Shown here piece by piece: positions 24,763-33,574 of a stretch of 64,000 bases of DNA. The notes beneath the pieces are model-generated. The model had not been told where the DNA came from and made no database searches. It was given only the letters and a program-made list of their open reading frames with translations. Source of the DNA: JBCCEJ01 sp039030335 (GTDB lineage: Bacteria > Pseudomonadota > Gammaproteobacteria > HK1); contig JBCCEJ010000022.1 in NCBI GenBank assembly GCA_039030335.1, positions 1-64,000 on the forward strand, written 5' to 3'. Position 1 is the stretch's first letter. The number at the start of each line of letters is the position of its first letter. Made by a program: the position numbers and the translations under genes.

Positions 24763-26085
24763 CTAAGACGCCTGCCGCGGCGCCGATCCGCGTTCGGGCC
24801 GGCGCCTCCCGCCAGTGCGCCGCCCTGGTTGGTGCGCTGACGACGGGCCGTCTGCGGGCTGCGTTCGCCGCGGGCCGCTACGACGCCCGTTTCCGGGACT
24901 ACCTTTGCGCTGCTGTTCGGGTCTGGCTGCGTCGGGGGTCGCGCTGGGCGCCGCAAATCCGTCAGGCAATGCCAGTGACTCGATGGAACGCCCGAGCAGG
25001 CGCTCGATCTGGCGCAGATGTGGTGCGTCGTCTTCGCCGACCAGCGAGATCGCGTAGCCGGTCTCTCCCGCGCGCCCCGTGCGGCCGATGCGATGCACGT
25101 AGTCTTCTGCGATGTTCGGAAGGTCGAAATTGACCACGTACGGCAGTTTCGAGATGTCCAGCCCGCGCGCGGCGATGTCGGTTGCGACCAATACCTGGAG
25201 TTCGCCCGACTTGAATGCCGTCAGCGCGCGGGTGCGCGCACCCTGACTCTTGTTGCCATGGATGGCCGCCGCGCTGATGCCCGCCTTGCCGAGCTGTTCC
25301 GCCAGACGGTTGGCGCCATGTTTGGTGCGGGTGAACACCAGCACCTGAAACCATTGCTGCTCACGCACCAGATGTGCAAGCAAGTGCCGCTTGCCGCGTT
25401 GCGAAACGCGGTACAGCTGATGTTTAACCAGTGCCGTCACGCTATTGCGGCGCTCGACTTCGACTTCGACCGGATCGCGCAGAATCTGCTCTGACAGCGC
25501 GCGAATGTCGTCCGAGTAGGTCGCTGAGAACAGCAGGTTCTGGCGCTCGCGCGGCAACAGTTTCAGGACTTTTCGAATGTCGTGAATGAAGCCCATGTCG
25601 AGCATCCGGTCGGCTTCGTCCAGCACCAGCGTCTCGACGTCATCCAGGTGCAGCGCGCCCTGACCATGCAGGTCCAGCAATCTGCCGGGCGTGGCGACGA
25701 GTACGTCGACACCGCGCCGTAGCCGGTCGATCTGGGGTTGGGCGCCGACGCCGCCGAAGATCACGGTGCTGCGGGCGCTGACGTATTTACCGTAGTGCTC
25801 GAACGATTCATGAATTTGCGCGGCCAGCTCACGGGTAGGCGTCAGTACCAGTACGCGCACGGGCCGGCGTTTGCGACGCGACACCGGTGCGCGGTGTAAC
25901 CGTTCGAGCAGCGGCAGTGCGAACGCGGCCGTTTTGCCAGTACCGGTCTGCGCGCCGCCGAGCACGTCGGCTCCGTTCAGTACTACCGGGATCGCGGCGG
26001 CTTGAATGGGAGTCGGTCGCGAATAACCTTTGGCGTTGACGCCGCGGAGGAGTTCGGCCGACAGGCCGAGAGAGTCAAAAGACAT
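24763..26085 (-). CDS. rhlE: DEAD-box RNA helicase
   Basis: The 440-residue helicase has the complete motif set: Q-motif GYSRPTPIQ, Walker A AQTGTGKT, PTRELAAQ, the DEAD-box VLDEADRMLDMGF, SAT in LFSATYSDDI, then IAARGLDI and HRIGRTGRAG. The order and short basic tail (PRRTQPADGPSSAHQPGRR) match RhlE, which remodels ribosomal and mRNA structure. A perfect TATAAT box lies about 150 nt upstream, giving a long leader that resembles cold-inducible helicase mRNAs. Confidence 0.94.
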   Translation of the reverse strand: MSFDSLGLSAELLRGVNAKGYSRPTPIQAAAIPVVLNGADVLGGAQTGTGKTAAFALPLLERLHRAPVSRRKRRPVRVLVLTPTRELAAQIHESFEHYGKYVSARSTVIFGGVGAQPQIDRLRRGVDVLVATPGRLLDLHGQGALHLDDVETLVLDEADRMLDMGFIHDIRKVLKLLPRERQNLLFSATYSDDIRALSEQILRDPVEVEVERRNSVTALVKHQLYRVSQRGKRHLLAHLVREQQWFQVLVFTRTKHGANRLAEQLGKAGISAAAIHGNKSQGARTRALTAFKSGELQVLVATDIAARGLDISKLPYVVNFDLPNIAEDYVHRIGRTGRAGETGYAISLVGEDDAPHLRQIERLLGRSIESLALPDGFAAPSATPDAARPEQQRKGSPGNGRRSGPRRTQPADGPSSAHQPGRRTGGRRRPERGSAPRQAS

Positions 26086-26233
26086 GCAGTCTCCTACTAC
26101 GGTGCACTACGGGCCGATCGGAGACGGCACGCCGGACACGGCAGCGAGTGAATTCGATGTAAAGCGAGGAGAGGAGGGAGATAGGCGTTGACTTGCAATT
26201 CGAAGCGGCTATCTGCTGGCCGCCTGCCCCTGC

Positions 26234-26239
26234 ATTATA
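26234..26239 (-). promoter_or_regulatory. Candidate sigma-70 -10 box for rhlE
   Basis: On the minus strand the sequence reads TTTATAATGC, with a perfect TATAAT. The expected -35 position is poor (TATCAT with 17-bp spacing). Transcription starting here would give a leader of about 140 nt before the rhlE start. Confidence 0.4.
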
Positions 26240-26335
26240 AACTTGACTTACGCACAATGATACGTCCGCCGGAAATGCGCCTTGAATGGGGTAGCAGGTG
26301 AGCGTTCGGGGTCCGCCGGATGAGGAGCGAGTGAG

Positions 26336-27343
26336 ATGAGATGGAAGCAGCGGCCGGAAGGGTCGAACTGGGGTGACTACGGAGCTGACGATCAGCTCGG
26401 GCGCCTCAACCTGTTGACCGAAGAGAACACGCTGCAGGCGGCGCGCGAAATCCGGACGGGCAAACGCTTCTGTCTCAGTCTGCCGCTCGACATACCCGCG
26501 ACCAGTGCCACCAATCCGCGGCGCTTGCCGCCCGTACTGCATCCGGTGGTGCGCGATGGTCACACGGTGTTCAATTTGCCCATGCAGCATTTTGAACCCG
26601 CCAACACCGGCGTTGTCAGCGACGATGCCGCGCTCATATACAACCAGCACTCATCACAATGGGACGCCTTCGGTCATATGGGCGCGTTGTTCGATGCGGA
26701 CGGTGACGGTGAGCCGGAGCCGATCCAGTACAACGGGTTCAGCGTTTGCGGCACGGATGGCAAACCGCGCTTTGGCGAACTCGGCGCCGTGCATCTCGGC
26801 ATCGAGCATATGGCCCGCCATGGCGTCCAGGGCCGCGGGGTGCTCATCAACTTGCGCAAGCACTACGGGTTTCAAAGCCATGCGGTCAGCTACGACGATC
26901 TGATGCGAATTCTCGACACCGACGGCGTGGCGGTTGAGTCCGGCGACATCGTATGTGTTTACACCGGGTATGCGGACAAACTCATCGAGCTCGGCGCCGA
27001 TGTGCACGGCGACTTGCCTCGTACGCACTGCCCGGCGTTCGATGGCCGTGATGCCAGGCTCTTGCAGTGGATCACGGACTCCGGACTGGCCATCCTGGTT
27101 TGTGACAATCGCGCGGTGGAGTTCGAGCACGGTCCGCTGCCGGCAGGTGTCGTGGGCCCGGGCTTGCCGCTGCATGAGCATTGCCTGTTCAAGCTCGGCA
27201 TTCATCTCGGCGAGATGTGGTACTTCACCGAGCTGGCTGACTGGCTGGGCGCGAACGGCCGCTACCGGTTCTTCATGACCGCACCACCGCTGCACCTGCC
27301 GGGTGCCGTCGGTTCGCCGGCCAATCCCATAGCCACGGTCTGA
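26336..27343 (+). CDS. Cyclase-family (kynurenine-formamidase-like) hydrolase
   Basis: The 335-residue protein belongs to the cyclase/KynB superfamily. The metal-binding motif appears as QHSSQWDAFGHMG (the H-x-x-x-x-D-x-x-x-H variant). A central GRGVLINLRKHYG and a VESGDIVCVYTGY strand follow. Such proteins hydrolyse cyclic amides or lactones and arylformamides in amino-acid and aromatic catabolism. It opens a plus-strand start within the rhlE leader region; the TGA is followed by the convergent oxidoreductase gene. Confidence 0.85.
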   Translation: MRWKQRPEGSNWGDYGADDQLGRLNLLTEENTLQAAREIRTGKRFCLSLPLDIPATSATNPRRLPPVLHPVVRDGHTVFNLPMQHFEPANTGVVSDDAALIYNQHSSQWDAFGHMGALFDADGDGEPEPIQYNGFSVCGTDGKPRFGELGAVHLGIEHMARHGVQGRGVLINLRKHYGFQSHAVSYDDLMRILDTDGVAVESGDIVCVYTGYADKLIELGADVHGDLPRTHCPAFDGRDARLLQWITDSGLAILVCDNRAVEFEHGPLPAGVVGPGLPLHEHCLFKLGIHLGEMWYFTELADWLGANGRYRFFMTAPPLHLPGAVGSPANPIATV

Positions 27344-27365
27344 GCGCCGGCGGTCGCGCCGCGAG

Positions 27366-28745
27366 TCAGATCTGTCCAGCGTTACGGGCGTCGCCGAACT
27401 GGTCCAGGTAGGTTGGATCGTCGTAGCGCGAGGGCAGCAGCGCGTCAGCGTAGTCGGGCAACGCGCTGCCCGTCAGATGATTCGCCAGCAATTCACCGCC
27501 AGCGCAGCTCGTCATGATGCCGTAGCCTGAATAGGCGGCGTTGACGAACGCCCCGTCCACAGGCAGAGGTCCGACGAGCGGTCGGTTCTCCGGGGTTTTG
27601 CAGTAGTAGCCGCCATCGACGAGCGTTCGCGGCAGCGGATCGAAATATCCGCGCATCCCCGGCAGCATCGCGCTCAGGCCCCGAATGATGATCTCCGGCA
27701 TGTGGGGATCCCACTCGATCGGGAAGGTCGGCTCCGAGTCGGCGAGATCGTAAGTCCAGAGCATCCATGCATAGTGATGACCCGATCGCCCCATGGGCCG
27801 TCCGTGTACGCCTGGCGGAAAGGTCTCCAGCAGGTAGCGGGATTCAGCGTCGGCCGCAAGCGCGTCGCGCTCTTCTCCGCTCCATGGAAGGCGCACAGGG
27901 TCGCACCAGGACAGCAGCGGCGCATCGGCTGGAAACGCGTTCAGCGTATCGCGCAGCCCCACCTTGACGTGACATTCGCACGTGACGGGCAGTTCGAGAT
28001 CCAGCAATCGGGCAACCGACGCCAGATGCGGGCCGGGCGCTAACACCAGCGCGCCAACACCGAGTTCGGTGGTCGTGCCATCGCCACGTTGTACCGTGAC
28101 CGCGTTGACCCGGCCGCCGGCCCGGTTGACTGCGCTCATCGCGCCGGAGATGAACGTGACGCCGTGCGCACGGGCCTCCTCGAGCATCCACGCGCCGAGC
28201 TGCTGTGCGCTGACCCAGCCGCAACGGCGCACGTGGAGCAAACCGCACGCGGAATCGGTCAGCGCCGGAAAATGCTGCTGAATCAACGCCGGATCGGTTA
28301 ACAGATCAATGCCTTCCGGCAGGTTGCGCCAGCCTTCGGAAGGATGCGCGAAGTAGTCTGAGTGCATGGCCGAGCCGTGCTCGCGAAACGGGCCCGCGCC
28401 GCGCGCCGCGGCATCTACGGCCTGCGCGCGTAGCGTGTTAACGGTGCGGGGGTCGGCGGTTGCGAACGCGTATCCGCGCCGGCTCATCGCGATGCGATTA
28501 TCGGTCGCGTCTGCGATCGATTCGAGCAGGTCGATACTGCGGTTGCTCATCTCGACCATGGCGGTGCCCGGCCCCGGCCACCAGTTCCGGTAACACTCGG
28601 TCGATTTGTCGCTCGTCAGGCTGAGCGGATCGCCCGCATCGATAATGCAAACGCGGCTGACGCGGTGCTCCACGCTGAGATAATAAGCGGCCGCGACGCC
28701 GGCGATACCCGCGCCGCAAATGGCGACGTCATAGGTCCCGTTCAA
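27366..28745 (-). CDS. FAD-dependent amino-acid/sarcosine-type oxidoreductase
   Basis: The 459-residue protein has the DAO-fold FAD-binding N terminus (DVAICGAGIAGVAAAYYLS) and a second dinucleotide-contact region (VGALVLAPGPHL). It ends in a C-terminal FVNAAYSGYGIMTSCAGGELLANHL motif. The family oxidises secondary or tertiary amines such as sarcosine, dimethylglycine, proline or D-amino acids. It runs with the cupin and PhyH genes upstream, suggesting an oxidative amine or amino-acid catabolic operon. Confidence 0.88.
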   Translation of the reverse strand: MNGTYDVAICGAGIAGVAAAYYLSVEHRVSRVCIIDAGDPLSLTSDKSTECYRNWWPGPGTAMVEMSNRSIDLLESIADATDNRIAMSRRGYAFATADPRTVNTLRAQAVDAAARGAGPFREHGSAMHSDYFAHPSEGWRNLPEGIDLLTDPALIQQHFPALTDSACGLLHVRRCGWVSAQQLGAWMLEEARAHGVTFISGAMSAVNRAGGRVNAVTVQRGDGTTTELGVGALVLAPGPHLASVARLLDLELPVTCECHVKVGLRDTLNAFPADAPLLSWCDPVRLPWSGEERDALAADAESRYLLETFPPGVHGRPMGRSGHHYAWMLWTYDLADSEPTFPIEWDPHMPEIIIRGLSAMLPGMRGYFDPLPRTLVDGGYYCKTPENRPLVGPLPVDGAFVNAAYSGYGIMTSCAGGELLANHLTGSALPDYADALLPSRYDDPTYLDQFGDARNAGQI

Positions 28746-28790
28746 ACCGCAGATCGCTCCGCATGCGCATACCCGCGGCTGAACCGGCGC

Positions 28791-29297
28791 CTATGAGACA
28801 ACGTCGAATTTGTCCCGCTTGACCTTCTGCATATCCGTACCTTCGACACGGATGAGACGCGTGGTATCGGTGCGCGACGGCGAATGCACGTCACCGACGT
28901 TGTAGAGGTACGCATCGCCACGCTGCATCAGATAGGTGCGTTTGGCTTCGACTTTGCCTGGCTCCCCGTTCTCCGGACGTTCGAGCACGGTCCAGTCGGT
29001 CATCGAAGTCTCGCCGGCCGCCTGCCCGTAGATCGCCCAACTCGGGCCGTGGTCATGTGGATTGCTGTGCTTTTCGCCGCGATAGACGTGCGCGAGGATG
29101 CAGAAGCCGTGCTTATCGTCTTCGTACAGGATGTGGCGCTCCGGCGCGTCGTCGCTGCTCAGGTGGTGCGACAGGAAATCGTCGTCGCTACAGGCCTTGG
29201 AGATGTAGTCCCGCACGGCCTCGCGACCGCTCGTACCCGGATCCTGGTCCAGCGCGGCGCGACAGTCTTGCGCCAGCTGATCGAGTGTGTAAGCCAT
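28791..29297 (-). CDS. Cysteine-dioxygenase-like cupin protein
   Basis: The 168-residue cupin has the first metal motif in NPHDHGPSWAIYGQAAGETSMTDW (HxH, with the following Glu or Tyr position) and a later His in VGDVHSPSRTDT. The spacing resembles PF05995-type thiol dioxygenases (cysteine, 3-mercaptopropionate). An alternative is a general cupin in a sarcosine-like pathway. It lies between the FAD oxidoreductase and a PhyH gene on the same strand. Confidence 0.7.
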   Translation of the reverse strand: MAYTLDQLAQDCRAALDQDPGTSGREAVRDYISKACSDDDFLSHHLSSDDAPERHILYEDDKHGFCILAHVYRGEKHSNPHDHGPSWAIYGQAAGETSMTDWTVLERPENGEPGKVEAKRTYLMQRGDAYLYNVGDVHSPSRTDTTRLIRVEGTDMQKVKRDKFDVVS

Positions 29298-29519
29298 CAG
29301 ATACGGCCTCGCTCGCTACGTTGCAGAGCGCATGATGCTAGCTAGCCGATGGGGGTGGCGCAATGCCCCCTTTAGCTGTGGTAGGCACGCAGGCCGCTCG
29401 TGTTTCGACCGCGCAACCGCCGGACTCGCGGGCCCAGGTCGAAGCGTTTGTCAGCGTCTTGAACACCTGCTCCGAAATCGGTCGGCAGGCCTCTTAGCAG
29501 CGATCGGCAGGCAGATAGC

Positions 29520-30284
29520 TCAGTTTCGAATCTGGAAGCTGTTCCGACCCGTACGGTCTTCGCCGCGCATCAGGAACAGCGTGCGGTCGGCGTGGTTGTA
29601 GACGAGGTTTTTCTCGCGCGTTTGCCGATCGGCCAGCTCACGATCGAACACCGAGGTGAGCGGCATGTAGCGCAGAGTCATACCGCGGCGCGCGTGCGGC
29701 GAATGGTTGGCTTCCGAGCCGTGGATGAGGAATACGTCATGCAACGACATCTGGCCCGCCTCGAGTTCCAGGTGTACCGCGCGATCCTCGTCGTAGTCTT
29801 CCGGCGGCAATTCCTGGTTGAGCGTCAGGTCGGGCGCGGAGTTCTGGTGATGGTCACGGAGTGCGCGGACTTTATGCGAGCCCGGCATGAACTTGAGACA
29901 GCCGTTTTCGATCGTCGCGTCGTCGACCGCGAGCCACACCGTGCAGGTTGCCACCGGGCGAATGGGCCAGTACTCGCCGTCCTGATGCCATGGCGTCTTG
30001 TGTCCGTTCAAAGCCGGTTTGGCGAAGAAGCTCGAATTCCATAGCGCAAAATCGGGGCCGATCACCTGCTCGACCATGTCGAGGATCACGGGGTCGCGTG
30101 CGTAGTTCAGAAATGCGAGATCAAAGGCGAGCAATTGCGCGCAGTAGTTGCGGAATTCCGGATGACGCTTCAGCAGGCGATCGTGGTCGTGCCGGATAGC
30201 CTCGAGCGTTTCGTCAGACAAACGGTAAGGAGGAATGACATACCCGTGCTCGTGATAGTGCTCGACCTCGGCGGGTGTCAGCAT
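29520..30284 (-). CDS. Phytanoyl-CoA dioxygenase (PhyH) family protein
   Basis: The 254-residue Fe(II)/2-oxoglutarate enzyme shows the facial triad in TPWHQDGEYWP (H-x-D) and VFLIHGSEANHSPHARRG (distal His followed by the 2-oxoglutarate Arg). PhyH homologues in bacteria hydroxylate ectoine, phosphonates and small lipids as well as phytanoyl-CoA, so the substrate is open. One of two PhyH genes in the window. Confidence 0.9.
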   Translation of the reverse strand: MLTPAEVEHYHEHGYVIPPYRLSDETLEAIRHDHDRLLKRHPEFRNYCAQLLAFDLAFLNYARDPVILDMVEQVIGPDFALWNSSFFAKPALNGHKTPWHQDGEYWPIRPVATCTVWLAVDDATIENGCLKFMPGSHKVRALRDHHQNSAPDLTLNQELPPEDYDEDRAVHLELEAGQMSLHDVFLIHGSEANHSPHARRGMTLRYMPLTSVFDRELADRQTREKNLVYNHADRTLFLMRGEDRTGRNSFQIRN

Positions 30285-30323
30285 GGTCCGCTCCCGCAGC
30301 CTTCGGGCGGCTGCTACTCAGGT

Positions 30324-31166
30324 TCAGATCCCCAGTTCCAGCAGCGTTCGCGCGTCCAGCGTGCCGCTGCCGTCGATGCCGGCCGATCGCTGGAAGGCGA
30401 GCAGTGCGTCCCGGGTGCGGTTACCCCAGAGTCCGTCGATCGGGCCCGGCTTGTACCCCAGACGGGTCAGGCGCTCCTGCACCGTGCGCATCGTGTCCCG
30501 GGCCCACCCGTTGCTGGCGTAGAGACGGTTCGACCCGCGCGCCGCTTTGCGGAACCCCTGGAATCGCACACCGTTGGCCGTGAACGTCGCGGTGGCGCCG
30601 GCACTGCCCGTCACGAATTCGCCCGCCTGGGTGTTGAATCGAATGCCGGCCTTGGCGAAGCGCCAGGTGACGCCTACGGCGGTCGGTGCCGGAAATGGTG
30701 TCCGCCCGGGGTCGGCGACAAACGGCACGAGGCTCTCTGGGGAGACGTACATCGCGCCGTCGCGCACGTCCATGATGTTGATCGTGAGCTTCTCGCGGAG
30801 CGCCAGCCAGCTTTCCGACGCGACGACGGGCACTGTGAACGGGCAACCGCTATAGCCGACGATCGGCACCACCGCGGCATCATCGCCAGTGGTGCGCGCG
30901 GCGTCCTGGAACGCGAGGGTGCAGGCGTAGCCCTGCACGCCGTTCGTCGCGGTGACGGCCCGCGACTCGGCGACTGCGCCATTGAACTGCCGTTGCTGGT
31001 ACGTCGCCAGCTCGCTGACACGCGGCGGCGGATCCATCAGCACGAAGTTGCGGAAGTTGTATTGAATGCCGGCGGCGGTCGCGGGCAGCGCCGCGCCAAG
31101 GCTGATGGCGCATACCAGCCCAACCACCAACCGGCGCGTGCGGACGCCTTTGCCAAGACATCGCAT
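30324..31166 (-). CDS. Secreted protein with a C-terminal peptidoglycan-binding domain
   Basis: The 280-residue protein starts after a strong AGGAGAGA. Its N-terminal signal peptide (RRLVVGLVCAISLGAALPATAAG) has an A-x-A cleavage site near residue 32. The middle is a beta-rich domain I cannot assign. The C-terminal 65 residues form a PG_binding_1 repeat: DTMRTVQERLTRLGYKPG, then PIDGLWGNRTRDALLAFQR. It is therefore probably periplasmic and cell-wall-bound. The middle domain has three Cys residues that could form disulfides. Confidence 0.8.
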   Translation of the reverse strand: MRCLGKGVRTRRLVVGLVCAISLGAALPATAAGIQYNFRNFVLMDPPPRVSELATYQQRQFNGAVAESRAVTATNGVQGYACTLAFQDAARTTGDDAAVVPIVGYSGCPFTVPVVASESWLALREKLTINIMDVRDGAMYVSPESLVPFVADPGRTPFPAPTAVGVTWRFAKAGIRFNTQAGEFVTGSAGATATFTANGVRFQGFRKAARGSNRLYASNGWARDTMRTVQERLTRLGYKPGPIDGLWGNRTRDALLAFQRSAGIDGSGTLDARTLLELGI

Positions 31167-31396
31167 GGAGATCTCTCCTGCCGTAGAGGCCTTCGCGGTC
31201 AGGGTCGGAAGTCAGGTCCGTGCCAGTGCTTCCTGCGCCCGACCAGACGGGACCGTTAAAGCGTAGCTCCCGACCGGACCCGGTGCAAAGAGACCTCGGT
31301 CGGGCGATGGACTCGTGGCCTGTTTCAACCGATAGTCAGGCTGACTCTGGGAAATGCCGGCGCGGCGACCGGTACCCGTGAATGGGGGCTCAATCC

Positions 31397-32653
31397 ATGC
31401 ATAACGAACCTGAAGCTCGACTGCCGATCGACGGCGAGCGATTGTTGGCGGACCTGCGCGTGTTGCGCACGTTCGGAGCGACCGGCAACGGGGTGGTGCG
31501 TCCAACACTCTCAGAGGTCGATCTCGAGTCGCGCGAATGGCTGATGGAGCGCATGCGCGACGCGGGGCTGCGCACGCATATGGACGGCGTTTCCAACGTC
31601 TTCGGCTGTTCACCCGAACCGGGCCCGGCTCTGCTGCTCGGTTCTCACTCCGATACGCAGCCCCGCGGCGGGTGGCTGGATGGTGCACTGGGCGTCATGT
31701 ATGCGCTCGAGATCGCCCGCGCCGCGCGCGAGCATCCGGACGCGCGGCGCCTCGCCATCGACGTGGTCTCCCTCGCGGACGAGGAAAGCACATTCCTCGG
31801 CTGCCTGGGTTCTCGCTCGCTGTGCGGCGTGCTCGATGAGGAAGCGCTCGCCAACGCGACCAACAAGGACGGGCGGCGCCTCGTCGAGGCACTGGCGGAC
31901 GCCGGTCTGACGGAGGTGCCGCGCACGCAGCTCGACCGTCAGCGCTACATCGGCTATCTGGAAGCGCACATCGAGCAGGGCCCTTACCTGGAAGAGCTGG
32001 GCCAGCAGATCGGGGTCGTGACTTCGATCGTCGGTATTCGGGGTGCCACGGTGACTTTCTCAGGCGAGCAGAATCACGCCGGCACGACACCGATGCATCG
32101 GCGCAAAGACGCTGGCGTTGCGCTGTTCGAATTCGCCACTCGCCTTCGCCGGCAGTTTCAGACGCTGGCCGGGGACACCACCGTGTGGACATTCGGCAGC
32201 GCGGCGCTGGAGCCCGGCGCTGCCAGCATCATTCCTGGCTCGGCCCGCCTCACGCTGCAGTTTCGGGACCCCGAAGAAGCGCGGCTCGACCGGATGTACG
32301 CGGCCGCGGCGGAACTGGCTGACGCGATGTCGGCTGAAGGACCGGTCGGCGTCCGGATCGAGTCGAATCGGGAGCCGGTGCGTCCGACCATCATGGAGGC
32401 TGGTTTTCAGACCCACATCGCCAATGCAGCGGAGCAGCATGCTCCTGGCAACTGGCGGTATATGCCCAGCGCGGCGGGCCATGATCCGATGGTGCTGTCC
32501 CATCACCTGCCGTGCGCGATGCTGTTCATCCCGAGCATTGGCGGCATCAGCCACGACTTCGCGGAAGACAGCCACGAGCACGACATCGTAGCCGGGTGCC
32601 AGGTGCTCGCTGACGCGGCCGTGAGCATTCTGGCGGAGGCCGTCCGAGCATAG
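31397..32653 (+). CDS. N-carbamoyl-L-amino-acid hydrolase-type M20 enzyme
   Basis: The ATG at 31397 follows a GGGGG Shine-Dalgarno-like run and gives 418 residues. Di-metal M20/M28 features are visible: LLGSHSDTQPRGGWLDGALGV (metal His, Asp), LADEESTFLG (catalytic Glu pair), EAHIEQGPYLE, NHAGTTPM in the dimerisation lid, and PSIGGISHDFAED. These are typical of N-carbamoyl amino acid hydrolase / allantoate amidohydrolase (HyuC/AllC/beta-ureidopropionase). It could complete hydantoin degradation begun by HyuAB at 12.8-16.5 kb. Confidence 0.9.
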   Translation: MHNEPEARLPIDGERLLADLRVLRTFGATGNGVVRPTLSEVDLESREWLMERMRDAGLRTHMDGVSNVFGCSPEPGPALLLGSHSDTQPRGGWLDGALGVMYALEIARAAREHPDARRLAIDVVSLADEESTFLGCLGSRSLCGVLDEEALANATNKDGRRLVEALADAGLTEVPRTQLDRQRYIGYLEAHIEQGPYLEELGQQIGVVTSIVGIRGATVTFSGEQNHAGTTPMHRRKDAGVALFEFATRLRRQFQTLAGDTTVWTFGSAALEPGAASIIPGSARLTLQFRDPEEARLDRMYAAAAELADAMSAEGPVGVRIESNREPVRPTIMEAGFQTHIANAAEQHAPGNWRYMPSAAGHDPMVLSHHLPCAMLFIPSIGGISHDFAEDSHEHDIVAGCQVLADAAVSILAEAVRA

Positions 32654-32664
32654 CGCGGACGGGC

Positions 32665-32690
32665 GAAAACCGGCTTCGGGCCCCGTTTTC
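32665..32690. terminator. Candidate bidirectional terminator between convergent genes
   Basis: GAAAAC and GTTTTC arms enclose a GC-rich loop region that can pair further. The hairpin overlaps the stop of the minus-strand PhyH gene and follows the M20 stop by 11 nt. The arms provide an A-run and a T-run in both directions. Confidence 0.45.
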
Positions 32691-33540
32691 AGGAGGTCGC
32701 GTCGATGTCGACGTGTGCCGGTTTACCTTGGACACCCTGATAGAGCACACCCTGGCGGAGCTTCATGATGCGGGCGTACTCGGCGAGCGCTGACTCGTCC
32801 ATGTCCGAGCGCGCCGGCGTCTCATGTATGAAGTGTCCGTACTCGTCCGAGCCGCGCACCAGCCAGGCGCTGTCGCCTTTTGCGCCGGTCTGATAGACGT
32901 GCGGCGCGATGTAGCGGATCGCGAGGCCGATACGGCGGTCAGCTGAGTGGTTTGGCTCCGAGGCGTGCACCGTGCGGATGTTGTGCAGGGAAATCTGTCC
33001 CGGCTCCAGGATCGCGAATTCGGCGTCGTCGTCGTCGACATCGACCATGATCTCCTGGCCGCGGCTCAGCAGATTATCTGACGCGAGTGAGTCGTGATGG
33101 GGCATCTGCGCCAGTTCGGCTCCGCCGGGGACCATCTTCATGCAGCCGCTCTCGAGCGTCGCGGGCGAGAGCGCCAGCCATGCCGTCACCACGTCTGGGC
33201 TCGACAGGCCCCAGTAGGTGGAATCCTGGTGCCAGGATACGTAGCTCGTCGAGCCCGCTTCCTTGACGAACAGGGCTACGGCCCAGCAGAGGACGTCGGG
33301 TCCGAGTACGTCGGCCACGGCGTCCAGGATTTTGTCGTGCGAAACGAGATCGGCTACCCATCTCTGCAGCAGGTAGAGCTTCTGACCCTTTGAAAGTTCG
33401 TACCAGCCGCCGTTCTCCGCCTCATACCGTTCGAAGCACTGGCGGTAACGGGCGGCCTCCTCGACCGACATGATCGTGACCGGCCACGTGTAGCCTTTGG
33501 CTGTGTAGTTGGCTTTCTGTTCGGCACTCAGCACGCGCAT
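32689..33540 (-). CDS. Second PhyH-family dioxygenase
   Basis: The protein is about 283 residues from the ATG at 33540; a GTG five codons upstream at 33555 is equally possible, and neither has an ideal ribosome site. It has the H-x-D iron motif in SYVSWHQDSTYWG and the distal ligand region in IRTVHASEPNHSADRRIGLAIRYI. The N-terminal half is more divergent from the first PhyH protein, and the tail is longer. It runs 34 nt downstream of a GMC oxidoreductase, suggesting sequential oxidation of one alcohol-bearing substrate. Confidence 0.88.
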   Translation of the reverse strand: MRVLSAEQKANYTAKGYTWPVTIMSVEEAARYRQCFERYEAENGGWYELSKGQKLYLLQRWVADLVSHDKILDAVADVLGPDVLCWAVALFVKEAGSTSYVSWHQDSTYWGLSSPDVVTAWLALSPATLESGCMKMVPGGAELAQMPHHDSLASDNLLSRGQEIMVDVDDDDAEFAILEPGQISLHNIRTVHASEPNHSADRRIGLAIRYIAPHVYQTGAKGDSAWLVRGSDEYGHFIHETPARSDMDESALAEYARIMKLRQGVLYQGVQGKPAHVDIDATS

Positions 33541-33574
33541 TTCCTCCGGGGCCACCTTCCTCGGCCGGTCCTGA

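Noticed and set aside
26075..26650. Minus-strand frame upstream of rhlE
   Set aside because: It is antisense to the cyclase gene and spans the rhlE leader and promoter; no domain visible.
29352..29375. GGGGG...CCCCC hairpin followed by TTTA as a terminator
   Set aside because: The T-run is on the plus strand, but the flanking genes are both on the minus strand, so it cannot end their transcripts in the usual way.
30135..31259. Plus-strand frame opposite the peptidoglycan-binding gene
   Set aside because: Antisense shadow; the minus-strand gene has a signal peptide, ribosome site and PG-binding repeat.
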